From positions 4,676,001-4,740,000 of the forward strand of contig NZ_CP065424.1 of assembly GCF_017809215.1 (NCBI RefSeq): a stretch of 64,000 nucleotides of DNA. Direction: 5' to 3'. This DNA is from Heyndrickxia oleronia. Its GTDB lineage: Bacteria; Bacillota; Bacilli; Bacillales; Bacillaceae_C. The position numbers and the translations under genes are program-made. The stretch's first letter is position 1, and every line of letters begins with the position of its first letter. This document shows, piece after piece, positions 33,547-42,098 of the stretch. The notes beneath the pieces were generated by a model. It had not been told where the DNA came from. It worked only from the letters and a program-made list of their open reading frames with translations, and did not search any database.

Positions 33547-34131
33547 TTACTTCTTAATAGACTCATAAAAGATAGTAATCGCTTTTTTAAATAATGGCTC
33601 TAAGGTACTTAATTCTTGTGTATTCGTTAATTGACATAGTCCTCCTAACCAGGTCCCTAATAAAGTAGTCAATTCCTCAATATCCTCTTTTTTAAATTCC
33701 CCTTGATCCATTCCCTCCTGTAAAATCTTTTTGTACACACTCATCGGAACAATGGCTAATTCATATAATTGCTTGATTGATTCTGGAGTTGAATGCGGAT
33801 TTGATGCAAGTTCTTGTCCTGCTTTAAGCAAAGGGGTTTGATAGTTATACAGGACATGCTCGGCAATTCCGAACAGTTTCTCCTTTGCTGATTGATAGTT
33901 CCTTTCCTTTTGTAACCATTTTTTATGCCACTCTTTCATTGTGTTTTGAGCTAATAAGACAAATAGCTTTTCTTTGTTTATAAAATGATAATAAATATGT
34001 CCTTTACTATAGCCTGATGCCTTGGAAATATCACCTACAGATGTTTGTGCATAGCCATGTTGAGAAAATAATGAAAAAGCATGTTCCATGATGTCTTTTC
34101 TTGATTTTTCACTATCGTATCTTCTTCCCAT
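33547..34131 (-). CDS. TetR-family transcriptional regulator
   Basis: A 194-residue protein with a TetR HTH (AQTSVGDISKASGYSKGHIYYHF, residues ~30-52) and a C-terminal ligand domain resembling QacR/YfiR-like regulators. It heads an operon with the SGNH hydrolase and DinB genes. A palindrome GAAC-N4-GTTC lies 25 bp upstream of the start, the probable autoregulatory operator. Ligand unknown. Confidence 0.87.
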   Translation of the reverse strand: MGRRYDSEKSRKDIMEHAFSLFSQHGYAQTSVGDISKASGYSKGHIYYHFINKEKLFVLLAQNTMKEWHKKWLQKERNYQSAKEKLFGIAEHVLYNYQTPLLKAGQELASNPHSTPESIKQLYELAIVPMSVYKKILQEGMDQGEFKKEDIEELTTLLGTWLGGLCQLTNTQELSTLEPLFKKAITIFYESIKK

Positions 34132-34155
34132 TTCCTAAACCTTCCTAAAATATTT

Positions 34156-34167
34156 GAACGATTGTTC
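34156..34167. promoter_or_regulatory. Candidate operator of the TetR gene
   Basis: GAACGATTGTTC, a 4+4+4 palindrome extended by flanking T/A pairs (TTGAAC...GTTCTAA), lies directly upstream of the TetR start. Confidence 0.5.
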
Positions 34168-34285
34168 TAATTTAATTATATAAAATATTCAGATATATTT
34201 CTATCATTTGATTGATAATAATTAAATTTTATTTATTTTCTAAATTCTACATTATATAATGGAGAACAAACTATTGAGGGGTGAT

Positions 34286-34888
34286 ATGATGAATATTGAG
34301 GATATATATGGGAAATTCCCTACTTTCGAAACTGAACGATTAATCTTAAGAAAAATATCATTAGATGACCTTGAAGATATTTTTGCATATGGTTCAAATG
34401 ATGAAGTATCTAAATATGTAACTTGGGACACACACCGTACATTATCAGACACCAAGCAATTTATTGAATTTGTGCTAAACAAGTATGCGGAAAAACAGGT
34501 ATCACCGTGGGCAATTGAATATAAAGATAATGGTCGGATGATTGGAACCATTGATTTTGTCTTATGGAATCCAACCCATCAAACTGCAGAAATTGGATAT
34601 GTATTACATCAGGATTACTGGGGCGAGGGAATAACAGCTGAAGCAGCGAAAGAATTAATCAAATTTGGATTTGATAAAATGGATTTAATCCGTATCCAAG
34701 CAAGATGCTTTACTGAAAACATCGGCTCAAAACGTGTGATGGAAAAGATCGGTATGTCCTATGAGGGAACATTACGAAAAGCAGTATTTATTAAAGAAAA
34801 GCACTGGGATTTAAAAGTATTTTCCATTCTGAAGGAGGAGTTTGAAGAAAGGTATCTTTTAAAGCAAAAGAAGGTATATGATAGATAA
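34286..34888 (+). CDS. GNAT N-acetyltransferase, RimJ/RimL type
   Basis: About 200 residues starting MMNIEDIYGKFPTFETERL. The N-terminal TERLILRKISLDDLEDIF segment is typical of RimJ/RimL-like enzymes; the acetyl-CoA site is in YVLHQDYWGEGITAEAAKEL, then RIQARCFTENIGSKRVMEKIGMSYEG. GAGGGGTG precedes the ATG. Such enzymes acetylate protein or small-molecule amines; the substrate is unknown. Confidence 0.88.
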   Translation: MMNIEDIYGKFPTFETERLILRKISLDDLEDIFAYGSNDEVSKYVTWDTHRTLSDTKQFIEFVLNKYAEKQVSPWAIEYKDNGRMIGTIDFVLWNPTHQTAEIGYVLHQDYWGEGITAEAAKELIKFGFDKMDLIRIQARCFTENIGSKRVMEKIGMSYEGTLRKAVFIKEKHWDLKVFSILKEEFEERYLLKQKKVYDR

Positions 34889-34917
34889 GCAGCTTGGGTA
34901 ACAAGCTGCTCTGTTTT
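34889..34917 (+). terminator. Terminator of the RimJ/RimL-type gene
   Basis: GCAGCTT/AAGCTGC (34889-34909) with a seven-base loop and CTGTTTTT after. Confidence 0.8.
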
Positions 34918-34932
34918 TATCCTAATTATTTA

Positions 34933-36111
34933 TTATTTCTTATTCCTAACTTCACCTAATAAATAATTTACAAACTCATCATCTTTAACAAGCCAAGCAG
35001 CTTCACTTCTCTTTAAATGTTTCTCTGCATCCTCAAAGCTTGTAAATGCGTGTTCCGTTTTTCTTTTATTTTTCTCAATGACCCATTGCTCATTTTCTTT
35101 ATAAAGGAAGAAGATGTCTGCCTTATGGTTTCTATACATAGATCCAAGATCAGACCCCTTAAGATTATGACGATTTCGTTGTGCATCCTCATGAAGTGGT
35201 TCTAAATGAAAGGTGTTAGTAACAAACTGTTTATACGCTTCTTCATTTAATGAGCAGCCAGAGGCTTTGGCATGCCCTCCACCACCAAAATGTCCAGCCA
35301 CTTCAGATACATCCACATGTTCATGAATCGTTCGAAATCCTACACGCTTTGCCCCTATATTTAAAATCACAATAAAATCAAGGTGTGGATATTCTTTCCC
35401 TAATTCATTTCCTAGTTCAGAGTGATAGGATTCTGCATAAACTATCCCTGCATAATGTTCTCCGACTTTTGTTTGCACCAGTTCTCGTCTTTTTCTACGA
35501 ATATAGCGTTCAATCTTATGCTCTTCCATTTCTAAAAGCTTTGTCTCAAACTCATCAAAGTCAAAATGGTCATCCTCTTGAAGACGTTGAAGCATTTTTT
35601 CTTCAAATTCATCGATGGAAATTAAGAAAAATAGAGCATTCAAACGTTGTGCTTGTTGATTATCATTTTTCTCCCATTCCCATGTATCGTATTGTCTTAT
35701 AAGCTCCACAAATTCGGCAATTGCGTTCGTGGGCTCTAAATATTGATGAGAAACAAGGTATTCATATAATAAAGAAGTTGCAGAAGTTAATTTCCCCTCT
35801 TCATCCTCAACGACTACATGTCCCCATGAATACTCATTGAAATGCAACGCAGTTTTATGATGATCAATTAATTGGACCTTGCCCCCTTCCTGTACATATG
35901 AAGCCAATCCTTTTTCATTCTCTTCATTTACAGATAGGTCTGTTATAAATAAATATGTATCTTTATCATCATTCCCTAAAAATGATTCCACTTCCCGATT
36001 AAGATTTGAAATAGAATTATAGCGAACACTGATTTTATCACCAAAGGCAAGCTTCCCTAAAATGCCACAGCCTACTCCGTCTAAATCATTATGTGATAAT
36101 AGTTTATACAT
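34933..36111 (-). CDS. nrnB: Oligoribonuclease NrnB-like DHH phosphodiesterase
   Basis: A 392-residue DHH/DHHA1 protein. Motifs: SHNDLDGVGCG at the N-terminus (metal-binding Asp), ITDLSV, LIDHHKTA (DHH) about residue 90, and GGGGHAKASG (DHHA1) about residue 275. B. subtilis NrnB (YngD) has the same layout and degrades short RNAs (nanoRNA). The ATG at 36111 has GAGGTG six bases upstream; a GTG three codons earlier lies in that site. Monocistronic. Confidence 0.85.
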   Translation of the reverse strand: MYKLLSHNDLDGVGCGILGKLAFGDKISVRYNSISNLNREVESFLGNDDKDTYLFITDLSVNEENEKGLASYVQEGGKVQLIDHHKTALHFNEYSWGHVVVEDEEGKLTSATSLLYEYLVSHQYLEPTNAIAEFVELIRQYDTWEWEKNDNQQAQRLNALFFLISIDEFEEKMLQRLQEDDHFDFDEFETKLLEMEEHKIERYIRRKRRELVQTKVGEHYAGIVYAESYHSELGNELGKEYPHLDFIVILNIGAKRVGFRTIHEHVDVSEVAGHFGGGGHAKASGCSLNEEAYKQFVTNTFHLEPLHEDAQRNRHNLKGSDLGSMYRNHKADIFFLYKENEQWVIEKNKRKTEHAFTSFEDAEKHLKRSEAAWLVKDDEFVNYLLGEVRNKK

Positions 36112-36329
36112 GAACTTCACCTCAAATATAGTATGGATAAAAATAAGAAATTTATTGAAAGGTCGATATAAACTTTAGTATAGCAGGCATTTGCTGGATT
36201 AAAAAACCCGATCATTATAGTTGATAGGATTGAACCATGTATGATCCTTCTATTAAAGGAGTATCTTATTGTTCCATCCGATTACATCAAGAGGTTAATA
36301 AGAGTAGAATAGAGAATAATGACCACATG
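36112..36329. other. Gene-free interval upstream of nrnB
   Basis: No credible ORF; probably the nrnB promoter region. No strong motif was recognised. Confidence 0.4.
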
Positions 36330-36366
36330 AAAAAAGCCTAGATTTCAAAGAAATCCAGGTTTTTTC
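36330..36366. terminator. Terminator after mhqED
   Basis: AAAAAGCCTaGATTTC (36331-36346) pairs with GAAATCcAGGtTTTTT (36350-36365) with a 3-base loop. It lies about 180 bp past the mhqD stop on the minus strand; the space between (36367-36546) holds no ORF. Confidence 0.75.
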
Positions 36367-36546
36367 ATTTAGCTCTATCTCTATACGGACAAAATAACCT
36401 TACTGTTTCAAGGCTTTTATAAACACTGAATCTGCTATATGCCCAAATTTATTAGAAGGTTTGTATGCCCATTATCAGATCGAAATAACGCTTTTTCACA
36501 TATAACGTCCATTCTATTCCTCTAGCACGTCTATTCGATCCCTCTC

Positions 36547-37158
36547 CTACTTACGAAAATTTTCCTGATACCATTTCGCTGCATTCATCACTTCAGCTTC
36601 CGTTAATTGGTGGCCATAATTTTCCCAAAAAAGTGTAACGGTTGCTCCATTTTGCTCTAAGATTTCCTTTAGTTCTTCTGTCTCAGCCATTTTAATTAAT
36701 GGATCATTCACACCTGCTCCGATGAATACTGGAAGCTGATCCATCGATGGGATATCCAAGTCTCTTCTCGGTACCATTGGATGGAAGAGTACAACTCCTT
36801 TTAAAGCCTCTTCAAAATAAAATAGAAGACTTCCTGCAATATTTGCGCCATTTGAATACCCTACTGCAACGATGTTTTGGCGATCAAATCCATATTCTAC
36901 TGAAGCATTATTTAAAAAATCATTTAGTTCCTTTGTCCTAAGCTCCAAATCATCTAGGTCAAAGACCCCTTCACTTAAACGTTTAAAAAATCGAGGCATT
37001 CCATGTTCCAGAACATTTCCTCTGACACTTAAAACTGATGCATCTGGATCAATCATTTCAGCTATTTGGAGTAAGGAGTGTTCATTCCCACCTGTTCCGT
37101 GTAGTAATAATAGGACTGGCTTGGATGCATCCTTACCTTTTTGAAAATAGTGCTTCAT
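36547..37158 (-). CDS. mhqD: Hydrolase MhqD (carboxylesterase family)
   Basis: A 203-residue alpha/beta hydrolase. LLLHGTGGNEH is the oxyanion segment. The triad is Ser102 in GYSNGA, Asp152 in GAGVNDPLI and His183 in YGHQLT. In B. subtilis mhqD (yodD) is paired with the ring-cleaving dioxygenase mhqE and induced by methylhydroquinone and catechol. The start overlaps the dioxygenase stop (translational coupling) with AGGAGG upstream. Substrate inferred from context. Confidence 0.85.
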   Translation of the reverse strand: MKHYFQKGKDASKPVLLLLHGTGGNEHSLLQIAEMIDPDASVLSVRGNVLEHGMPRFFKRLSEGVFDLDDLELRTKELNDFLNNASVEYGFDRQNIVAVGYSNGANIAGSLLFYFEEALKGVVLFHPMVPRRDLDIPSMDQLPVFIGAGVNDPLIKMAETEELKEILEQNGATVTLFWENYGHQLTEAEVMNAAKWYQENFRK

Positions 37159-38099
37159 TTCTCATTCCTCCTATTTTTTTCTATGTGTATTGGTGGCAAG
37201 GTCGCCTCAAGTTGTTGACGATATCCTTCATATCTTGCAGGGAGCATTAAATGTTCACCAAGCTGTTCCCTAGGCTCATCTATTGCAAATCCCGGTGGAT
37301 CTGTTGCAATTTCAAACAATATTCCTCCAAATTCTCTGAAATAGACTGCATTGAAATAATTTCGATCTTGAACAGGAGTTACTTGATAGCCAGCTGTTGG
37401 CAAATACTTTTGCCATTCCAATTGCTCGTTATCATCCTTTGTTCTCCAAGCAATATGATGGACCGTTCCTACCCCCATTGATCCTCTACCTGTAGTCGTT
37501 AATTTAATGTCGATTACATTTCCAATATCAGCTATTGAACGATAGCGAATATATTCTCCTTCTTCTCCAACCTTCTCCAAGCCCATATGCTCTTCTAATA
37601 AATTCATTGTTTTATTAGGCGCCCCAGAAAATAAAGTAGCACCAGCAAACCCTTTAATCGCTACATCTGTTGAAATATCATCCATTTCCCATTCACTTTT
37701 CTTACCTTCTTTTCTCTCAACAATTTCTAAGATTAATCCGTGGGGATCATTAAAAAGGATAGACTCCTCTTCAAAACGAACAACTGTATCAAAATGGATA
37801 TCATTTTGTGTCAATCGGTTTTTCCAAAAAGAAAGGGCTCCCTCTGGAACTGCATAGGCAGTAACCCCCACTTGACCATCACCTATTCGGCCTTTATAAG
37901 CGTTTATCCAAGGGAAAAAAGTAATAATGGTTCCTGGGTGTCCGGCTTCATCCCCAAAATAAAGATGATACGTGCCCGGATCATCAAAATTCACTGTCTT
38001 CTTTACCAATCTTAAACCTAAAATTTCTGAATAAAAATGGACATTTTCCTGTGGATCACCGACGATCGCAGTAATATGATGGATACCTACACTTTGCAT
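37155..38099 (-). CDS. mhqE: Ring-cleaving dioxygenase, MhqE/MhqO-type glyoxalase fold
   Basis: A 314-residue protein with two glyoxalase/vicinal-oxygen-chelate modules: GIHHITAIVGDPQENVHFY with its metal His near the N-terminus and TVHHIAWRTKDD about residue 219, plus FREFGGILFEIATDPPGF with the metal Glu. B. subtilis MhqA, MhqE and MhqO are paralogues of this size that detoxify hydroquinone-type compounds; pairing with an MhqD-type hydrolase favours MhqE. An MhqR-type palindrome lies upstream. Confidence 0.85.
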   Translation of the reverse strand: MQSVGIHHITAIVGDPQENVHFYSEILGLRLVKKTVNFDDPGTYHLYFGDEAGHPGTIITFFPWINAYKGRIGDGQVGVTAYAVPEGALSFWKNRLTQNDIHFDTVVRFEEESILFNDPHGLILEIVERKEGKKSEWEMDDISTDVAIKGFAGATLFSGAPNKTMNLLEEHMGLEKVGEEGEYIRYRSIADIGNVIDIKLTTTGRGSMGVGTVHHIAWRTKDDNEQLEWQKYLPTAGYQVTPVQDRNYFNAVYFREFGGILFEIATDPPGFAIDEPREQLGEHLMLPARYEGYRQQLEATLPPIHIEKNRRNEK

Positions 38100-38162
38100 A
38101 TGCCATCCTCCTTTTTTCTATTATGATCTATTACATTTATTAAAAATCATCTTCAATCAAAA

Positions 38163-38180
38163 TATCTCGAATTCGAGATA
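38163..38180 (-). promoter_or_regulatory. MhqR-type operator before mhqED
   Basis: TATCTCGAATTCGAGATA, an 18-bp perfect palindrome, matches the published B. subtilis MhqR box (tATCTcgaAtTCgAGATa). It lies 64 bp upstream of mhqE. No mhqR gene is in this window. Confidence 0.85.
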
Positions 38181-38270
38181 ATTATAAATGAATTTCCTTC
38201 TTTCGTCAAATGCCCATTTTTCACATAGTTCTTTTTTAGACAGAAAAGAATCTTTTACATGGCTAAAAAA

Positions 38271-38302
38271 AAGAGAGAATATCCAAAATGGATTCCCTCT
38301 TT
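38271..38302. terminator. Terminator of the chemoreceptor gene
   Basis: AAGAGaGAATatCC / GGATTCcCTCTT (38271-38301) with AAAAT loop, preceded on the plus strand by an A-run (T-tract for the minus strand). It overlaps the stop codon. Confidence 0.7.
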
Positions 38303-39563
38303 ACGCGTCATATCGGTCTATTAATGAATTTAATTGTGAACTTACTTTACTTAAATGATTAGCAGAATTTGAAATATGATTAATCATATTATTCTGTTCT
38401 TCAATGGTTGCTGTGATTTCCTCAACCGATGCAGCAGCTTGTTGTGACACACTTGAAACACTATGAATAGCTGTCATTATACTTTGATTTTGTTCGGTGA
38501 TATTTTGAAGTTCATCATTTAATTGATCAATCGCTTGAATCGTCTGGGTAACAGCATTAGAAATAGATGTAAACTCTTTTTCTGTCGCCTTCACTGCTTC
38601 ATCAAGCTGTTGCGTATGGGTGATTGTTTCAGACATTGCCAGAACCGTCTTTTCTGTTTCTTGCTCGATACCATGGATCATTTCTTGAATTTGCTTGGTC
38701 GCCTCATTGGATTGCTCGGCTAATTTCCGCACCTCACTAGCCACTACCGCGAATCCTTTTCCATGTTCTCCTGCTCTAGCTGCCTCAATACTAGCATTTA
38801 ATGCCAATAAATTGGTTTCTGCCGAAATACTATTAATCGTTTCTGTAATTCTGGAAATATCCAATGTTTTATTATAAAGGCTTGTAATACCAACACTAAT
38901 TTCCTCTGAAGCTTTTAATGATTGTTCGTTAGACTTTTTCAACTCTATTACAATCTCTGCTCCCTTTTTAGTTGCTTCCTCAGAGTTTGCTGTTACCTCT
39001 TTAATTTTTTGATTGTGGAGATTCATTGTCTCAATTGATTGATTTAAGCTTTCAACTCGAAAACTTGTATTTTCTAGGTCTAATGCTTGATTTTGGACAC
39101 CTATCGCAATTTCATTTATCCCTTTACCAATCTCTATGCTACCGTTAGAGGTCACTTCTGAAATGGCAGAAAGTTCGGCGGCGGATTCAATTACTTGTCC
39201 GCTCACTTCGTTTAATTTTTTCATTAATACCCCTGATTCTTGAGTTAGGTTATTTAAGGCAAGATGAATCTGTTCTATTTCGTCTACGGATTGAGTCTCT
39301 TTCGACCCAGTTACCAACCCTTTTGATAGAATTACTGAAAGCTCAGCAGATTTTTTTAGTAATGCAAACTTTTTTCGAAAAACCATCGTGAATATACCAA
39401 TATTCAATAAGACAGCAATAATACCTGAACTAAGTAAGAGAATTAGGTGGTTAAGAGATTGCTCGAACAAGTAAAATTGGCATACTCCAATGATTAATCC
39501 CATCAATAAAATCAGTAAACTATTAAATAGCAATAATTTGGCAAACATACTATTTTTCTTCAT
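38301..39563 (-). CDS. Methyl-accepting chemotaxis protein without an external sensor domain
   Basis: A 420-residue MCP. Two helices (about residues 8-29 and 38-60) are joined by only a few residues, so there is no extracellular ligand domain. A short linker leads into the signalling coiled coil with the conserved hairpin tip ISAETNLLALNASIEAARAGEHGKGFAVVASEVRKLAEQS (about 250-290). It ends in LSSLIDRYDA-type sequence. It may sense membrane state or a partner protein. Isolated from chemotaxis genes here. Confidence 0.9.
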   Translation of the reverse strand: MKKNSMFAKLLLFNSLLILLMGLIIGVCQFYLFEQSLNHLILLLSSGIIAVLLNIGIFTMVFRKKFALLKKSAELSVILSKGLVTGSKETQSVDEIEQIHLALNNLTQESGVLMKKLNEVSGQVIESAAELSAISEVTSNGSIEIGKGINEIAIGVQNQALDLENTSFRVESLNQSIETMNLHNQKIKEVTANSEEATKKGAEIVIELKKSNEQSLKASEEISVGITSLYNKTLDISRITETINSISAETNLLALNASIEAARAGEHGKGFAVVASEVRKLAEQSNEATKQIQEMIHGIEQETEKTVLAMSETITHTQQLDEAVKATEKEFTSISNAVTQTIQAIDQLNDELQNITEQNQSIMTAIHSVSSVSQQAAASVEEITATIEEQNNMINHISNSANHLSKVSSQLNSLIDRYDA

Positions 39564-39660
39564 CTATGCCCCTCTTTCCTATAATCCCCATTTAATGAAA
39601 ACGCTTTTAGTATTATAGTATCATATAAACAACTAGTCCTAAAGACTTATTTAAACATAA

Positions 39661-39700
39661 AAAACAGGATTGTCTTCTTCTTGAGACAATCCTGTTTTTT
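39661..39700. terminator. Strong terminator of the thioredoxin-like gene
   Basis: AAAACAGGATTGTC / GACAATCCTGTTTT, a perfect 14-bp stem with a nine-base loop. Confidence 0.85.
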
Positions 39701-39705
39701 TCCTA

Positions 39706-40266
39706 TTAGGCGTTCTTTAAGGTTGCTTTTATACTATTATATACTTCATTCCACAGGTTTGTATTTTCAGTAAACGCCTGTGTAATTTTTTTATATACTT
39801 CTTTTTGCTCAGCTTCGAACGATTCATCCTCTTTAGGTGGCAAAGCAGATCGTAATTCCATAACGAACTCTTGAACTTTTGGAGCCCGTGGTCCCCAGAC
39901 AGCTTTTTCTTCTCCATTTTTATCAATAAAGATAAAAATTGGAATTGATCGAGACGTTCCATTCGTTAGATATTGATCCATTAATTCTAAATTTTGATCC
40001 CGTAAAATCATTCGTGTTTCAATACCTGTAGCCTCCGCAATTTTTAAAAGGATTGGAGTATTCATCATCGCATCTCCACACCAGTCCTCAGTAATGACAA
40101 TTGCCCGAAGCTCTTTCGCTTTTACATCTTGAAAGAATGATTGATCTTCCACTGCAACTGAAAACTGATCATAAACTGATTGTAAATTTTCTTTATGTAC
40201 CTTCATCGAGTCAATAAAATCCTTTGCAGGAATTCCTTTTTCAAACCATTCGTTTAAAGTAGTCAC
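39706..40266 (-). CDS. Thioredoxin-like protein with a single active-site Cys
   Basis: About 186 residues. VITEDWCGDAMMNTPILLKIAE is a thioredoxin-fold active-site segment, but it reads WCGD, with only the first Cys of the usual CxxC; cis-Pro is in SRSIPIFIFID. It cannot form the normal CxxC disulfide, so a monothiol role is likely. A GTG start at 40266 fits AAGGAG eight bases upstream better than the GTG at 40275. Similar YtpP/BrxC-like thioredoxin-family proteins occur in Bacillus. Confidence 0.8.
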   Translation of the reverse strand: MTTLNEWFEKGIPAKDFIDSMKVHKENLQSVYDQFSVAVEDQSFFQDVKAKELRAIVITEDWCGDAMMNTPILLKIAEATGIETRMILRDQNLELMDQYLTNGTSRSIPIFIFIDKNGEEKAVWGPRAPKVQEFVMELRSALPPKEDESFEAEQKEVYKKITQAFTENTNLWNEVYNSIKATLKNA

Positions 40267-40375
40267 TTTAATCACTCCTTACTCTTAATAGTTTTAAAAT
40301 AGCATAGAAAGAAAAATATTTCATTTTTAAGTTCATATATATTATTAGTTTAGCCATATTCACTAAAATCTGCTA

Positions 40376-40564
40376 TTAACTAATTTGCTCAAAACTTTTT
40401 ATAATATTTCTGCTTTTTACTTTCATATAGTGCTCCTTGCAAAAATAACCTAACAATTTATCTGTCTTCCAATCATATATAGGAAGCACCTGATCAATCT
40501 CTTTCCCTACTTTTCGCAAACAATATGAGCAAGTATTTTTGAAATCTATGTAAGTTTGGCACAT
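40376..40564 (-). CDS. Small Cys-rich protein, unknown
   Basis: A 62-residue protein starting MCQTYIDFKNTCSYCLRKVG, with Cys at 2, 12, 15 and about 42 (GYFCKEHYMK). The CxxC and CxxH arrangement suggests a zinc-binding knuckle. The ATG has AAAGGTG nine bases upstream. It lies upstream of gatB's terminator region on its own. Not recognised; a real gene is likely from the ribosome site and the paired metal ligands. Confidence 0.55.
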   Translation of the reverse strand: MCQTYIDFKNTCSYCLRKVGKEIDQVLPIYDWKTDKLLGYFCKEHYMKVKSRNIIKSFEQIS

Positions 40565-40628
40565 TGTTGTTCACACCTTTACCATTTAGTTGCCCAATGA
40601 ACTATACCCAGATTTCCAACAAAAAAAA

Positions 40629-40650
40629 CTAAGGACAAATTTGTCCTTAG
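40629..40650. terminator. Terminator of gatCAB
   Basis: A 22-bp perfect palindrome with core AAGGACAAATTTGTCCTT, preceded by A8 and followed by CTATTTT. It lies six bases past the gatB stop. Confidence 0.8.
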
Positions 40651-40655
40651 CTATT

Positions 40656-42086
40656 TTACTTCTTATTTAATTCTTGAACTAATAGCTTATTCACTAATGG
40701 AGGATTGGCTTGGCCCTTTGTAGCTTTCATAATTTGTCCAACTAAATAGCCAACAGCTTTCGCCTTACCATTTTTGAAATCATCAATGGATTGTTGATTG
40801 TTCGCTAATACTTCATCAATAATCTTTAATAAAGCACCCTCGTCTGAGATTTGAACAAGGCCTTTTTCTTTTACGATTTGTTCTGGATCTCCACCATTTT
40901 CGATTAGTTCTTTAAAAACGGTTTTGGCAATCTTCGAAGAAATAGTTCCATTCTCAATTAACTTAATCATTCCAGCAAGTCCTTCTGGAGTTAACTGTAC
41001 GTCTCCTAATTCTTTTTGCTCTGCATTTAAGTAAGCAGACAATTCCCCCATAATCCAGTTTGAGGCTTGCTTCGCCTCTCCACCAGTTGCAACTGTTGCT
41101 TCAAAGAAATCTGCCATTTCCTTCGTCACAGTTAAAACATTGGCATCATATGCAGGCAATCCTAGTTCTTCAACATAACGCTTCTTCCGTGCATCAGGTA
41201 ATTCTGGAATTTCAGAACGTACTTTTTCCATCCACTCTTCATCAATAAAGATAGAGACTAGATCTGGCTCTGGGAAGTAACGATAATCATCTGAACCTTC
41301 TTTAACACGCATCAATAATGTTTTTCCAGTTGCTTCATCGAAGCGGCGTGTTTCTTGTTCAATTACACCACCTGAGGATACCACTTCAATTTGACGTTTT
41401 TCTTCATATTCCAAGCCTTTACGAACAAAGTTAAAGGAGTTTAAATTTTTCAATTCCGTTTTCGTACCGAACTCCTCTTGGCCAACAGGTCGGATCGAAA
41501 TATTCGCATCGCAGCGTAGTGAACCCTCTTCCATTTTACAATCGGATACATCTGTATATTGAATAATGGATTTTAGTTTTTCCAAATAAGCATATGCTTC
41601 ATCAGGTGTCCGGATATCTGGTTCGGAAACAATCTCAATTAGTGGAGTCCCTTGACGGTTTAAGTCAACAAGAGAATAACCATCTTCTGAGTGAATTAGT
41701 TTTCCTGCGTCCTCCTCCAAATGAATCCGGGTAATTCCGATTTTCTTCTTCTGTCCATTCACCTCAATCTCAATCCAACCGTGCTCACCAATTGGTTTAT
41801 CAAATTGAGAGATTTGATAAGCCTTTGGATTGTCGGGATAAAAATAGTTTTTTCGGTCAAACTTAGTCTCTTGAGCGATCTGACAATTCAGTGCCATTGC
41901 CGCTTTCATCCCAAATTCAACCACACGCTTATTCATAACAGGTAATACTCCTGGATACCCTAAATCAACAACAGTTGTGTTCGTATTGGGCTCAGCACCA
42001 AAGTGAGCAGGTGCGGAAGAAAAGATTTTGGAATCTGTTTTTAACTCAACATGGACCTCAAGTCCAATAACTGTTTCAAAGTTCAT
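40656..42086 (-). CDS. gatB: Asp-tRNA(Asn)/Glu-tRNA(Gln) amidotransferase subunit B
   Basis: A 476-residue GatB from MNFETVIGLEVHVELKT, the start supported by GGGGTG six bases upstream. The catalytic kinase core shows FDRKNYFYPDNPKAYQISQ and the ITRIHLEEDAGKL and VDLNRQGTPLIEIVSEPD segments. The C-terminal tRNA-binding YqeY-like tail ends the protein. It phosphorylates and amidates mischarged Glu-tRNA(Gln). Third gene of the gatCAB operon. Confidence 0.97.
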   Translation of the reverse strand: MNFETVIGLEVHVELKTDSKIFSSAPAHFGAEPNTNTTVVDLGYPGVLPVMNKRVVEFGMKAAMALNCQIAQETKFDRKNYFYPDNPKAYQISQFDKPIGEHGWIEIEVNGQKKKIGITRIHLEEDAGKLIHSEDGYSLVDLNRQGTPLIEIVSEPDIRTPDEAYAYLEKLKSIIQYTDVSDCKMEEGSLRCDANISIRPVGQEEFGTKTELKNLNSFNFVRKGLEYEEKRQIEVVSSGGVIEQETRRFDEATGKTLLMRVKEGSDDYRYFPEPDLVSIFIDEEWMEKVRSEIPELPDARKKRYVEELGLPAYDANVLTVTKEMADFFEATVATGGEAKQASNWIMGELSAYLNAEQKELGDVQLTPEGLAGMIKLIENGTISSKIAKTVFKELIENGGDPEQIVKEKGLVQISDEGALLKIIDEVLANNQQSIDDFKNGKAKAVGYLVGQIMKATKGQANPPLVNKLLVQELNKK

Positions 42087-42098
42087 TTTTTTCACCCC

